From: Cristatella mucedo
Taxonomy: Eukaryota > Bryozoa > Phylactolaemata > Cristatellidae
Direction: 5' to 3'
DNA: 41,174 nucleotides
NCBI GenBank assembly: GCA_009760855.2
Contig: WPIO01000462.1
Location: forward strand, 1 to 41,174
The notes under the pieces are model-generated. The model saw only the letters and a program-made list of their open reading frames with translations, searched no databases and was not told the origin of the DNA. Of the stretch, positions 19,477 through 28,249 are shown one piece after another (position 1 is the first letter of the stretch; each line of letters starts with the position of its first letter). The translations under genes were made by a program, and so were the position numbers.

Positions 19477-20904
19477 TTAATTGTGTCCTTCACCCGATGG
19501 ACAGCGGAGAGCCTCCTTGTCTCCCTTTTCACTTCTCTCGATGTAAAACATGTCTTCGGCGAATCGATAGCCGTCGCTGTTAAAACCCCAAATGTTCGTC
19601 ACCAATAACGTCATCAGGCTCTGATCGAACCTGTGGCACTTGCCGAAGTCATTGATGGTCGGCCCAAACTGGCACGGCTCGGGTGCCATGACTGGAGCGA
19701 TGCAGCGACGGTCAAGAGCGCACGCATAGAACCAGAACAGGAAAGTAGAGAAGAGCTCTCGCGTGTTGGCGACGATAAATGACGCTCCCGTCGCCGTCGT
19801 CGTGTACTTCAAGCTCTCGTCGTTCACGGCAACGTAAAAGTACATCTGAGGAAACGTCGCCGCCCACACGGAGTGCACAGCATCGCGGAACATGACCATG
19901 CCGTGCCGCTCTTTCAGAAGAGACAGAACGCGATCGACATTCGAGGACGTGAAGCGTACCGAGGCGTCCACCCACCACAGGACCGGAGTGAACTCGCTAA
20001 ATGACTCCATGATGACGAGTGGCTTGAAGGCGTACGTCTTCAGCGTCGCCACGTGCTTCGGGTACTTGAAGAAATCGAAGCGCTTGTACGTCACTCTGCA
20101 AAGCGTCTTGAGAGTAGCGGCTTGCTCGGCGCTGAGTCCGAGGTCCCAGTAGATGATTTGGTTACCTGGAAAGTACTTTTGTATGCTCTTCACTTGCACG
20201 AGACTCTCCGTGAAATGATCGGCGCTTGTGCCAGTGACGAAGGAGAGGGAACGCAGAAGGTCAAGGTTACGTAGATCAACAGTCCTCTCGGCCGACGCGA
20301 GCGCCGCTTTGACGAGTCGCAAGGGTAGACGCAGAGGCTTCGGCGCCGTGCGGCACACGGTTTTGGGCTCCGTTCCCGAGGCGCCCCTGCTGCCGACGCC
20401 GTCACAGCAAGCCGTGTGCGTGACCTCGACGACGTCTTCGCCTTTGCCTCCGGCTAAGGTCAGGTTGCCAAAGGCGGGAATCGTGTCGTTGCAGACGGCC
20501 GGAAATCCGGGGAAGCTCATGTCGAAAGCCGCAGTAGGCATATGGAAACCGGGCTTCAGAGGCACGTGCTTGCTCGTTCGGGTCATTATGCATGGAAGTA
20601 AAACATAGATGAGGACGACGGAGACGAGGACGAGGACGAGGAGGGGTCTCCAAGATGTCTTTATACACCTGCATACACCTCCAGCGATGTTTCCGCCGCA
20701 TTTCTCGTTATTTCTCGTCATTTCTCGTTCTGCAGATGATAGAAACGCATGCACCGATGCACTCGAGCTGGCCGGAATCGCGTTGCAGCGCTGAGCGCTG
20801 AACGCAGCGAGGCGTGGCGAACGAGCTCTGGGCGCCTCTGCCGCCGCCGCCAACCGTGGCTTTTGAAAGTCTTTGATAGTAGCGATACAGCTAGCCTTTG
20901 CCAA
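19477..20904 (-). CDS. DUF1647-like type II membrane protein, intact copy A
   Basis: This 475-codon single-exon frame resembles the DUF1647 family. A hydrophobic anchor lies at about residues 88-103 and is followed by a lumenal domain. Visible family blocks are FVTGTSADHF, YWDLGL (252-257), FKYPKHV, KPLVIMES, WWVDAS (310-315) and CHRFDQS (423-429). Sequons NDT and NLT sit in the stem. The layout resembles a GT-A-type Golgi glycosyltransferase, but the activity of this family is unknown to me and no catalytic claim is made. The first Met gives an 87-residue leader. Met-62 (codon at 20721), conserved as EREMT/DREMT in copy C, is the more likely start, giving 414 residues. Three near-identical TTTCTCGT(T/C)A steps overlap that codon. 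Copies psiB and C lie 5 and 12 kb away in the same orientation. Confidence 0.88.
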   Translation of the reverse strand: MAKASCIATIKDFQKPRLAAAAEAPRARSPRLAAFSAQRCNAIPASSSASVHAFLSSAEREMTRNNEKCGGNIAGGVCRCIKTSWRPLLVLVLVSVVLIYVLLPCIMTRTSKHVPLKPGFHMPTAAFDMSFPGFPAVCNDTIPAFGNLTLAGGKGEDVVEVTHTACCDGVGSRGASGTEPKTVCRTAPKPLRLPLRLVKAALASAERTVDLRNLDLLRSLSFVTGTSADHFTESLVQVKSIQKYFPGNQIIYWDLGLSAEQAATLKTLCRVTYKRFDFFKYPKHVATLKTYAFKPLVIMESFSEFTPVLWWVDASVRFTSSNVDRVLSLLKERHGMVMFRDAVHSVWAATFPQMYFYVAVNDESLKYTTTATGASFIVANTRELFSTFLFWFYACALDRRCIAPVMAPEPCQFGPTINDFGKCHRFDQSLMTLLVTNIWGFNSDGYRFAEDMFYIERSEKGDKEALRCPSGEGHN

Positions 20905-21154
20905 TTTCGCCGCTAGACGCGTTGGCCTACGACCTGCCTTGGCAGGTGAAGTCGAATGCTAAAGTGGGCAACAGTGCCGGCTGGTCGGCGGGCGACAAAA
21001 ATTCCGAAACAGCGAGCGATACAGGGAGCCCAGATAGAAGCTATGCAGCTAGTCTCGACCGGATGCCTGTTGTTTTCCAGAAGTCCGGAAGCCGGCACGA
21101 CGGCTGCTGGACGCCGCATTGGGGTTGGGGCACTGGCTGAAAGGGATTGACAGT

Positions 21155-22060
21155 TGACCTTGAAGTCAGTCCGTTGCTTGACTTGCTGCCTTGTAGGTCG
21201 GCGCGAAGTGATGCGATGTGGCAACTGAGACGCTCGCGACAGACAAGCCTAGCTGCAGAGTTTTGCACCAGCTGTAAGCGCCTGATTGCACATGCCGGTA
21301 GGCCAGAAAGCAGTGAGTTAGATAAGTCAAGACGGGATGCCGCAGATGCATGGACCAACTTAGTCGTGATATCCTAATCTAAACAAGCCCGAATTTTAGC
21401 AGTGTTATGTATCTGAAAGTAGACAGACTTGATTGTGGAGCTGATGTGGTCGTCCTGGGAATTGGGTCCAAAGAACTTGCTATCCTCTTCGATTGGGATT
21501 CGAGCTTTAGGACGAGGTCAATAGTGACCTCCTTAAATGTAGTCATTGAGGCGCTGCGATGAATTAAGGGACGGCATTCTAGGTGGGATGCTGCCATCGT
21601 AGGGATGGACTCCCTGACCTTGTCTATATTCTGGACGAAAAAGCGATCAGCTAACATCTCAGGGAACTTTAGGTAAAGAGCTGGTCCTGGGAGTGGTCGA
21701 GGAGATGATTGATCGTCAACATAAGCATTTTTCGATTGTGCATCTGTGATTCAACAGTGTTTTTATAGAAGCTAAACGTGACCTTTGCTAGGATTCATTG
21801 GTACGACCTACAGTAGTCCTCGTATGCCTGTCCGTGGACAGTCAGTCTTGATCTTTTTTTTTGTGTTTTTTAAGCTTGGACTTATTACACCTAGCTAGTT
21901 TAATGTATTTGGTAAACTATAGGCCGTCAGGGAGAGGGCGTACAGTGCATTTAGTCAGAGGTGAAAACTCGTCAAGCATGTTAGCTAGGTTCGTGTTGTA
22001 GCTATCTACCGGTGATGATGGGATAGAAAGGGACTGAACAGCAGAGACTCTTATGCTTGA
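21155..22060 (-). mobile_element. LINE copy with deleted RT core
   Basis: On the minus strand, from 22060 down, the linker between endonuclease and RT is visible (YNTNLANMLDEFSPLTKC, RPLPDGL), then FFVQNIDKVRES and KRIASSLDPIP at about 21480. The sequence then jumps at about 21460 into STVKSAYFQ-like and KLVHAFVTS-like C-terminal RT sequence. The whole catalytic core including YADD is missing. It ends near 21155 without the 3' UTR. Confidence 0.82.
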
Positions 22061-22389
22061 ATCTTGCGGCTCATACGCTCGACCCTTCATGCAAATACGG
22101 TCACAAGGTCAATCAAATATTCTCCAAACATACCGCTTCAGCATGCATAGGCAATTCTTTAGGACCGGCCCCGGGGTGCAGTTCAAGGCCTCGCCTGCGT
22201 TCACCCCGCCCGCGTGAGCCTGCTTCCGGTGCGTATGATGGACCGATGCCATGGGTCGCAGCTAACGCTCTTCGAAATCATTCGCATGTCGTCAACGCTC
22301 CATGGAAAAAGGAGACGCTGCCGCAGCAAGCTCTCCAACTGTCGCCCTGCGATCACGACCATCAGGGAGGGACGGGTTGGGGGCGGCAT
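22061..22389. other. No recognised feature
   Basis: GC-rich towards 22200. A 219-codon plus-strand frame (22057-22716) runs from here across repeat R1 and is not supported as a gene. Confidence 0.4.
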
Positions 22390-22775
22390 AACCTTGTTTT
22401 GAATCGCCTCTGCTGCACCCTCCCGAGCCGCTGTGCCAGTGGACGACGCTGGACAGATGCGAGGCGGCGGACGGCAGCTGCTCACTGCTCGACAGCCATT
22501 CGAACGCCGAACTTGTCCGGCGTGCACTGCAAGCAATACTTACCGCCTGCAATACGTTCGCGGCACCGCCCCAACCCTGCTCCGTCACCGTCACTGCCAG
22601 CGGTCCATCGCGTGCGACCCGAGAAGACGCCTCGTCGTCGCTCCGTGTCGGCCAGCCACGCACTTCTGCGACCGCCTGTGCAGCTGTCGCAGCCGCTTTG
22701 CCACCGACGAAGATAAGATGCACAGCAAATATGATATGGAGATGCGACAGCACTTCGGCCATCTTCAGCCACTGT
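22390..22775 (+). repeat. GC-rich dispersed repeat R1, copy 3
   Basis: It starts GAATCGCCTCTGCTGCACCC, like 17404. It shares GTCACCGTC, TCGTCGCTCC and the GATATGGAGATGCGACAGCAC block with 37585. One perfect p53-type half-site, GAACTTGTCC, is at 22509-22518. Confidence 0.75.
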
Positions 22776-22808
22776 GCCATAGGTGCCGTCTGGCTGAGAT
22801 CTGAGGCT

Positions 22809-22986
22809 GGTGAGCCGTAATGGCTCACTGGGTAAGGCGGTTGCTTTTCACGACCTCGTCCCCGAGGTTGTGGTTTCGAATCTTGTGGTAGGCGATCCTT
22901 TATCGCCACTGCAAGCTGTGGTGATAGCCGTAAAGGCTCTTCTGTCGCTATACAAAAAGAGGCTGTTAAATCAGCTAGCATTTTTT
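22809..22986 (+). mobile_element. tRNA-derived SINE family S1
   Basis: The A box TGGCTCACTGGG starts at 22821 and the B box GGTTTCGAATC lies at 22872-22882. The body GGCGATCCTTTATCGCC, AGCCGTAAAGGCTC and the tail GAGGCTGTTAAATCAGCTAGC agree with the minus-strand copies at 9489, 25095 and 30389. It begins just after repeat R1 ends. Confidence 0.92.
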
Positions 22987-23165
22987 AGGCGTGGCGGCGG
23001 GTGGGGAGTGGCGAGGCAAGAGGAATAAGTAAGTCAGACCGCGAAAATACTACTCGTATCTGCTGACTAATCGGCGCTTTGAGCAAGCTGGGGGAGAGCG
23101 GGTGTCCAGCGAGTGACCAGCGAGTTAACCGCTCGCGTGCGAGCCTATCCACTGGTGCAACTGGT
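22987..23165 (+). repeat. Dispersed repeat R3, copy 1
   Basis: GGCGGCGGGTGGGG, CAGACCGCGAAAATACTA, TAATCGGCGC and CTCGCGTGCGAGCCT recur in order at 39370-39570. Non-coding. Confidence 0.6.
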
Positions 23166-23329
23166 TGCTGGACAGGGGTCCCACGAATTACTGCTATATA
23201 GCTTCCGTTTCAGCAATAAAGTTGGACGAGTGCATTTTTTCTGCCAACCCATGCAAAATGACGTTTTGGATTTACCTGTCAAATTGTATGAAATAGGGCA
23301 TGCGGCGAGCGTGTTCTCATGCCACGACC

Positions 23330-23560
23330 TCTAACGGTTCGGGCCAGAAAACCTCTGTACACATTTAACGGAGATAAAGCCACCATTTTTACGGAATGCC
23401 TCTCGCGCAACTGCAGTTGTGATCCCAACATTCAGAGAACTGTGTGCCACATTAAGCCACCACATTTCAGCCGTTTTGGGCTTGAGCATTCTCAGACCGT
23501 GGCCACCAAAGGCCCTGCCCAAATGGCAGCCATAAATAGTTAAACTGCGATGCAGCTAAC
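23330..23560 (+). repeat. Satellite-like unit related to the 39990-41030 array
   Basis: ACGGAATGCCTCTCGCGCAACTG, CATTCAGAGAACTG, GCATTTCAGCC-like and ACCATTTCC match units of the array near the right end of the window. Together with R3, this indicates that both loci derive from one longer repeat. Confidence 0.55.
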
Positions 23561-23689
23561 CATTTCCAAAATGAGGCACTACTCAAATGCAGATTTCATT
23601 GCAAATCAAAGGAACCAGTCTGCCAGGCTCACTAGGAAATGCCATGCGATGGCGTTGGAGCGTTTGAGCGTTCCGCTGCTGGAGTGCGG

Positions 23690-23880
23690 CAGCTCCGGAG
23701 TTTAAGTGCTCGCTCTCCCGACTGAGGCTGTGAGCTCAAATCCTGCAGTCAGCGGGCGATCCTTTATTGTGTGTGCACTGTTAGCAGTGAGGACGGCCAT
23801 TAAGGCTCATCTGCAGCCACGCAAACGAGGTTAGTAAATCAGTGGTCTATCGCCTCTGATGGCTCGGCTCACTGATCGTA
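23690..23880 (+). mobile_element. tRNA-derived SINE, longer-tailed S1 subfamily
   Basis: Box-like head with GAGCTCAAATCCTGC, then GGGCGATCCTTTATTGTG, GGCCATTAAGGCTC and the extended tail TTAGTAAATCAGTGG, GCCTCTGATGGCTCGG. The same tail occurs at 40475-40660. The B box is degenerate. Confidence 0.75.
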
Positions 23881-24164
23881 GACCTCCAAAAATTTTTCCA
23901 ACGGGCGGCTACAGCTGCTATTTTCTGCAATCAACTCGTTGCAACTGTTTTCTGTCCTCCTGCGGCCCAGCCCATCCAGAATCCATAACTACTCTTTTTG
24001 CCACGTGGCAGTATAGTATCGAGGATATCGGCGTCGCAATGCTGAGCTGGTTTTCATTTTCCGCATTACATAAGGATTTAGCTCGTTATTTACCACTGAA
24101 TTCAATGCGACTTCGCATGCACGCTACATATCTAATAAGTAAATAAAGTAAGAATAAATTCATA
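23881..24164. other. No recognised feature
   Basis: A 95-codon plus-strand frame (23859-24146) has no recognisable motif. AT-rich ATAAAT repeats appear from 24125. Confidence 0.35.
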
Positions 24165-24300
24165 TTCAAATTCATTTTATAATTCATTTGCATAGCGCCC
24201 TAAGGGAAACCACTTCTCTATTCGGGTGCTTTACTTATGCCTGCGACCTCGGCCAGACCTTGGTCGGGCGAGTGCCTTGACCATTGAGCTGTACCTTCGC
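24165..24300 (-). mobile_element. tRNA-like SINE family S2, short copy with LINE-like tail
   Basis: The minus strand reads an A-box-like AGCTCAATGGTCAAGGCACTC, then a GAGGTCGCAGGC segment, then AAAGCACCCGAATAGAGAAG and CTTAGGGCGCTATGCAAATG. The last part pairs as the LINE terminal hairpin does. Head plus LINE-like tail is the standard build of a SINE. Confidence 0.65.
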
Positions 24301-24344
24301 CACGCCTTCTTGTGCAATCGACTCCAACCCAACGACTCAACGAG

Positions 24345-24620
24345 CGGTCCTGCAGCGACGCAGCCGTATCGCTGTAACGCTGCGAAAATTGAAGTTCCGT
24401 GGCGCCTATTCGGTAAGCGTCAGCTGAATCGCAGTTCGACCAGGATTAAGGAGGCTGGCTGGCCGGGGCATCCGAGACCGCGGCATGAGAACCCCTATCA
24501 GCTACGAACTTGGATCTTTGGTTGGTTAACCCGAAACCCTGCTTTCCGTAATGGAAAATCCCAATCCCAGCTGCGTGACGCCTATCATAAAAATAGCAGT
24601 TGCATCGCGTAAATTTGCCA
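24345..24620 (+). repeat. Dispersed repeat R5, copy 1
   Basis: CTGCAGCGACGCAGCCGTA..CGCTGTAACGC, AGCTGAATCGCAG, GAGGCTGGCTGGCC, CATCCGAGACCG, GAACTTGGATCTTTGGTTGG and CCGTAATGG recur at 31100-31260, partly at 32050-32100, and at 41035-41174. Confidence 0.7.
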
Positions 24621-25094
24621 GCGAACCCTGAATTTTGTCTTTTACTTCGCGGAACTGCAACCGAATTTGCATGGCGCCGGAAACGGCAGCTGAATCGCAC
24701 TTCGATTCAATTGGGAAGCGATCGTTGACCCGGTACATCGGAGGCGATCCATCGCTAGATCGCCTATGGGAGACGAACAATATTTAAAAGTTCGGATTAA
24801 ATTTAAGCGTAGCAGACCGCAAGCAACCGGCGTCACGTTATTTCGCGATTGCCGCGCGATGCCAAGCTGAATACCTACTTGCTACGTGGCCTTGCTACGC
24901 TCGAGTACATTTTCTTCTCTTGGGATTGCGAGTTATGCAAGTGAATACGTTAAGTCCAGGGAAAACGGTGGTGTGGTTAGGGATATTTTCCGCCCCCACC
25001 CGGTGGACCTCTGCCTTTTCCTGCGCACATTGCGATTGCATTGTGTGCATGCTCGTTGCATAGCTGAGTGATTTCGTGAGCGCTCCTGACTAAA

Positions 25095-25270
25095 GAAAAT
25101 ACTAGCTGATTTAAAAGCCTCTTTTGTATGGCAGCAGAAGAGCCTAGACGGCTGTCACCCCTGCATGCAGTGGCAATATTTAGATCGCCCACCGCAGAAT
25201 TTGAACCCGCATTCTCGGGACCGAGGTCGTGAAAAGCAACCGCCTTACCTAGTGTGCCATCACGGCTCGC
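25095..25270 (-). mobile_element. tRNA-derived SINE family S1
   Basis: Minus-strand copy with head GAGCCGTGATGGCACACTAGG, GTTGCTTTTCACGACCTCGG and a mutated B box (GGTTCAAATTC). It has the usual body and tail. It sits inside the psiB duplication unit. Confidence 0.9.
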
Positions 25271-25604
25271 CGAGGGTCCTACTAGCCAGCGGCCGCCAGT
25301 CTTGTGTATGTGCTTCGATGTCGTTTTTACGAAGCAAGGTGGCGGTGCATTTTTGCAAGCTTCCCTCGTCAGAATACATACCTTGCTTTAAGCCACCGAT
25401 TGCTTGTTGCCAGTTTTGCATTTTCAAACGCCCACTTGTTGGCGAAGCTCTCTTGTGCGCCACGCAAAAACTTACGATTGCGTAACTGCTACCGATCGCC
25501 GTTCTTTGACCTTAATCATTTACTGGCTGTGGAAATGCATCGACAAGAAGACATTATTTTCACAAAAATTTATTTTGAAACATTGATTAACATACGCCTC
25601 CACC

Positions 25605-26570
25605 GAATCGTTTTAATTTTTTCCTTCGCCCTGTGGAAAGCGAATGAATTCCTTTTTCCACGTTTCACTCCGCGAAATGTGAAACGTGTCTGAACATGTC
25701 AGAACACGTGATCAGTGAATCGGTAGCCGTCGCTGTGAACCCCCCCCCCCACAAGTTTTTGTCGCTAATATCGACATCGGGTTCTGATCAAATCCGTGGC
25801 ACTTTCCGAAGGCATTGATGGTCCGCCCGAACTCGCAACGCTCGGGTACCATTAACAGAGCGATGTAGCTATGGTCGAGGCCCGTCACCGTCGTCGCATG
25901 CTGCAAGCTCTCGTCGTCCACGGCAACGTACAAAAACGTCAGCGGAAACGTCGCCGCCCACACGGAATGCTCGTAATCACGGAACTTGACAGAGCCGTGC
26001 CGCTCTTTCAGAAGAGACAGAACGCGATCAACATTCGAGGACGTGAAGCGTACCGAGGCGTCCACCCACCACAGGACCGGAGTGGACTCGCTAAATTACT
26101 CCATGATGACGAGTGGCTTGAAGGCGTACGTCTTCAGCGTCGCCACGTGCTTCGGGTACTTGAAGAAATCGAAGCGCTTGTACGTCACTTTGCAAAGCGT
26201 CTTGAGAGTAGCGGCTTGCTCGGCGCTGAGTCCGAGGTCCCAGTAGATTATCTGGTTACCTGGAAAGAACTTTTGTATGCTCATCACTTGCACGAGAGTC
26301 TCCGTGAAATGATCGGCGCTTGCGGCAGTGACGAAGGAGAGGGAACGCAGAAGGTCAAGGTTGCGTAGATCGACAGCACTCTCGGCCGACGCGAGCGCCG
26401 CTTTGACGAGTCGCAAGGGAAGACGCAGAGGCTTCGGCGCCGTGCGGCACACGGTTTTGGGCTCCGTTCCCGAGGCGCCCCTGCTGCCGATGCCGTCGCA
26501 GCAAGCCGTGCGCGTGACCTCGACGACGGCTTTGCCTTCGCCTGCGGTCAAAGTCAGGTCGCTGACGGTA
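25605..26570 (-). pseudogene. DUF1647-like pseudogene, copy psiB
   Basis: The coding-like region is highly similar to copies A and C from DLTLTAGEG (near 26560) to the C-terminal region, but it carries four lesions. The membrane anchor and N-terminus are absent; similarity stops near 26570. A C-to-A change creates TAA at 26098-26096 after KPLVIME. A stretch equivalent to VANTRELFSTFLFWFYACAL and a few further residues is deleted around 25850. A run of eleven C (25740-25750) shifts the frame after a degraded FDQ motif (GFDQN). The 3' flank still matches copy C. Orientation is the same as A and C. Confidence 0.9.
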
Positions 26571-26814
26571 AGAGCGATGCTTGGATACTCTGGCGTGCTT
26601 TCGTTGAGCGTGACACTTTTCTCTTCATTTATGAATTTCCTTTACAATGAATTTCAGTTATACCATTCATTTGTGCAATTCATTTATTTATTTCATTAAT
26701 TGATTTATTTCATTTTGCCCTTCATCTAGCTACGGCTGTGGCTTTTCTTGGAGCGACTTCTAAAGTGCCTAGTTAGATCGTGCTTTTATGGGGCTCTTTT
26801 CAACTCCGTCGCTA
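26571..26814. other. AT-rich sequence upstream of psiB
   Basis: ATTTATTTCATTAATTGATTT-type AT-rich DNA. The frame that continues psiB upstream runs a few dozen codons to a stop and has no similarity to the family N-terminus. Confidence 0.4.
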
Positions 26815-26819
26815 TCCAC

Positions 26820-27215
26820 AAATAATATAATGGGATTTGACATGATTGGGCGGTTGTTCCCCCCCCCCGCTGCTATTTAACTCACGACTCTCGTGCTAAT
26901 TTGACCCAGTGTTTAAGGTGCTCGCCTCGACAAGAGTCAAATTGGATTCATTTGATGACCCAGGTCGTGAGCTCGAGCCCCGTAGCTTTTTTGAAGCGCC
27001 TGAATAAATAATGAGTCCTCTTGAGGTGCTACACAAATGATGAATGTTAAATTTTTTAAAGAATAGTCACGCCCAAAGAGCTGGGTGCTCTGCAAATCTT
27101 GCTAAGCCTAACGTCGTCGCGTCTGCAACCAGTTAGATGTCGGGGCGTCGATCGTTGAAAATGCCATGCATCATATGCGACGCATTTGGACTTCATTAAT
27201 CTTAAAGACATGGCT
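26820..27215 (+). mobile_element. tRNA-like SINE family S2, copy B
   Basis: TTGACCCAGTGTTTAAGGTGCTCGCCTCGAC is a tRNA-like head. A B-box-like GAGCTCGAGCCCC lies near 26970-26985. The next part, AAGCGCCTGAATAAATAATG to CTTGAGGTGCTACACAAATG, resembles the LINE terminal hairpin. Further sequence to 27215 matches copy A (6550-6665). Confidence 0.7.
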
Positions 27216-27217
27216 TG

Positions 27218-27385
27218 TCTTTATTACCTGATGGTTATTTCCTGGCATTGATTACCCAGTTTTGTTTACCTGACGTTTGCCTCGTGCTTATTTCCCGGCG
27301 TTTATTTCCTGATATTTATTACCATGTTTTTATTCCCTGACGTTTCGTCCTGGCGTATGTTACCAAGGGTTTATAACCTGGCTGA
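27218..27385 (+). repeat. Degenerate 14-bp minisatellite, second array
   Basis: About twelve units of the same TTTATTACCTGGCG-type 14-mer as 8225-8590. It follows the S2 SINE directly. Confidence 0.8.
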
Positions 27386-27395
27386 AAGGGTTGCA

Positions 27396-27500
27396 GGACA
27401 TTTTCCCCCTGGACGTTTGCCCCCCCCGGACATTTCTCTCCTGGTAAACCTTGGAACATTTTCCCCCGGACATTCCCCCCTGGGGTAGGACATTTCCCCT
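27396..27500 (+). repeat. GGACATTTCCCCC minisatellite, forward arm
   Basis: Six units of 13-17 bases (GGACATTTTCCCCCT, GGACGTTTGCCCC, GGACATTTCTCTCCT, GGAACATTTTCCCCC, GGACATTCCCCCCT, GGACATTTCCCCT). The reverse-complement arm lies at 28142-28215. Confidence 0.85.
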
Positions 27501-27524
27501 ATGTTGATGAATGTATAAGTAAGA

Positions 27525-27597
27525 ATACAGACATATATGAATATATATATATACATATATGTATATATATGTATATATATATATGTGTATATATGAT
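27525..27597. repeat. (AT)n/(GTAT)n microsatellite
   Basis: Imperfect ATATATGT-type repeat inside the segment bounded by the two inverted minisatellite arms. Confidence 0.9.
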
Positions 27598-27980
27598 CAA
27601 ATGAAGTTCACGCTCTATTAAAATAAAATCAATTCAGTATAATTAGAGGGATGGATGGATTGGAATGATGGTTTGTTATGGAGCGAGCGGCGGCGGTGGT
27701 TTCCGTGGCTGCGGCAGCGGTGGCAGCAGCGTCGGCGAGCTATACAGTTTGGTCCCGCGGGAGTTCGGTCCCGCTCGACGCAGTCAGGCACTTGTTCGTA
27801 CCCCGTCAAAAGTGAGAACGTGCTACGGTGTGCCGCGCGTTCCTGAAATTGAGCTCTAAGCCTCAGAGGTCTACTGAGTATAACTCGATCTCAAGAGATC
27901 TCGCTACGCCCTAATACGCACCAATTAAAGCACGGAATACGAGTTAGGGTGGATTTAGGTGGCGGAGGTACAGCCCGCCG
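27598..27980. other. Unassigned segment between the minisatellite arms
   Basis: A GGC/AGC-rich stretch (27680-27745) is followed by sequence with open frames on both strands and no recognised motif. Confidence 0.4.
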
Positions 27981-28134
27981 TAAACCCTAAATCCTAACCC
28001 TACACCTTAAAACCCTAAACATTAAAATATAGAAACCCTAAACCCTATATCCTAAAAATCTAAATCCTAAACACTAAACCTTAAACACTAGACCCTACAA
28101 ACCCTAAACCCAAAATTCCTAAAACCCTAAACCA
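27980..28134 (-). repeat. Degenerate telomere-like CCCTAAA array
   Basis: At least five exact CCCTAAA units occur (near 27985, 28013, 28037, 28102, 28125), with many one-base variants (TCCTAAA, CACTAAA, ACCTTAAA) between them. Read on the minus strand this is TTTAGGG, the plant-type telomere repeat, whereas animals normally use TTAGGG or TTAGG. Confidence 0.8.
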
Positions 28135-28141
28135 TATACGT

Positions 28142-28215
28142 GGGGAAATGTTCTACCATGGGGGATGTCAGGGGGATGTCGGGGGGGGGAGGGGAACGAC
28201 CAGGGGTAAATGTCC
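28142..28215 (-). repeat. GGACATTTCCCC minisatellite, inverted arm
   Basis: Plus strand GGGGAAATGTTC, GGGGGATGTC, GGGGGATGTC and GGGGTAAATGTCC are reverse complements of the units at 27396-27500. Confidence 0.85.
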
Positions 28216-28249
28216 GTACTCAGATGAAATGGAGGCCCCGAGGGTCAGC

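Larger units (their letters stand above)
24345..26570. repeat. Segmental duplication unit carrying DUF1647 psiB
   Basis: Its downstream flank matches that of copy C in order: 24765-24840 with 32220-32290 (AACCGGCGTC, GTTATTTCG), 24950-25040 with 32390-32480, and 25300-25350 with 32540-32600 (GCATTTTTGCAAGCTT). An S1 SINE (25095-25270) interrupts only this copy, so it came after the duplication. Confidence 0.7.

Noticed and set aside
22057-22981. Long overlapping frames on both strands (219 and 229 codons)
   Set aside because: They run across repeat R1 and, on the minus strand, a SINE; the other R1 copies do not preserve the same frame.
22809-22986. A functional tRNA gene (A and B boxes present)
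   Set aside because: The sequence continues into a SINE body shared by several copies, and I could not fold a complete cloverleaf with an acceptor stem.
25693-25712. A further p53-type site (GAACATGTCAGAACACGTGA)
   Set aside because: The first decamer has one mismatch and the second several, and it is not inside an R1 repeat.
25871-26368. 165-codon plus-strand frame
   Set aside because: Antisense of the DUF1647 pseudogene; similar antisense frames lie opposite copies A and C.
27980-28134. A true chromosome end
   Set aside because: The array is short, degenerate and flanked on both sides by ordinary repeat DNA.
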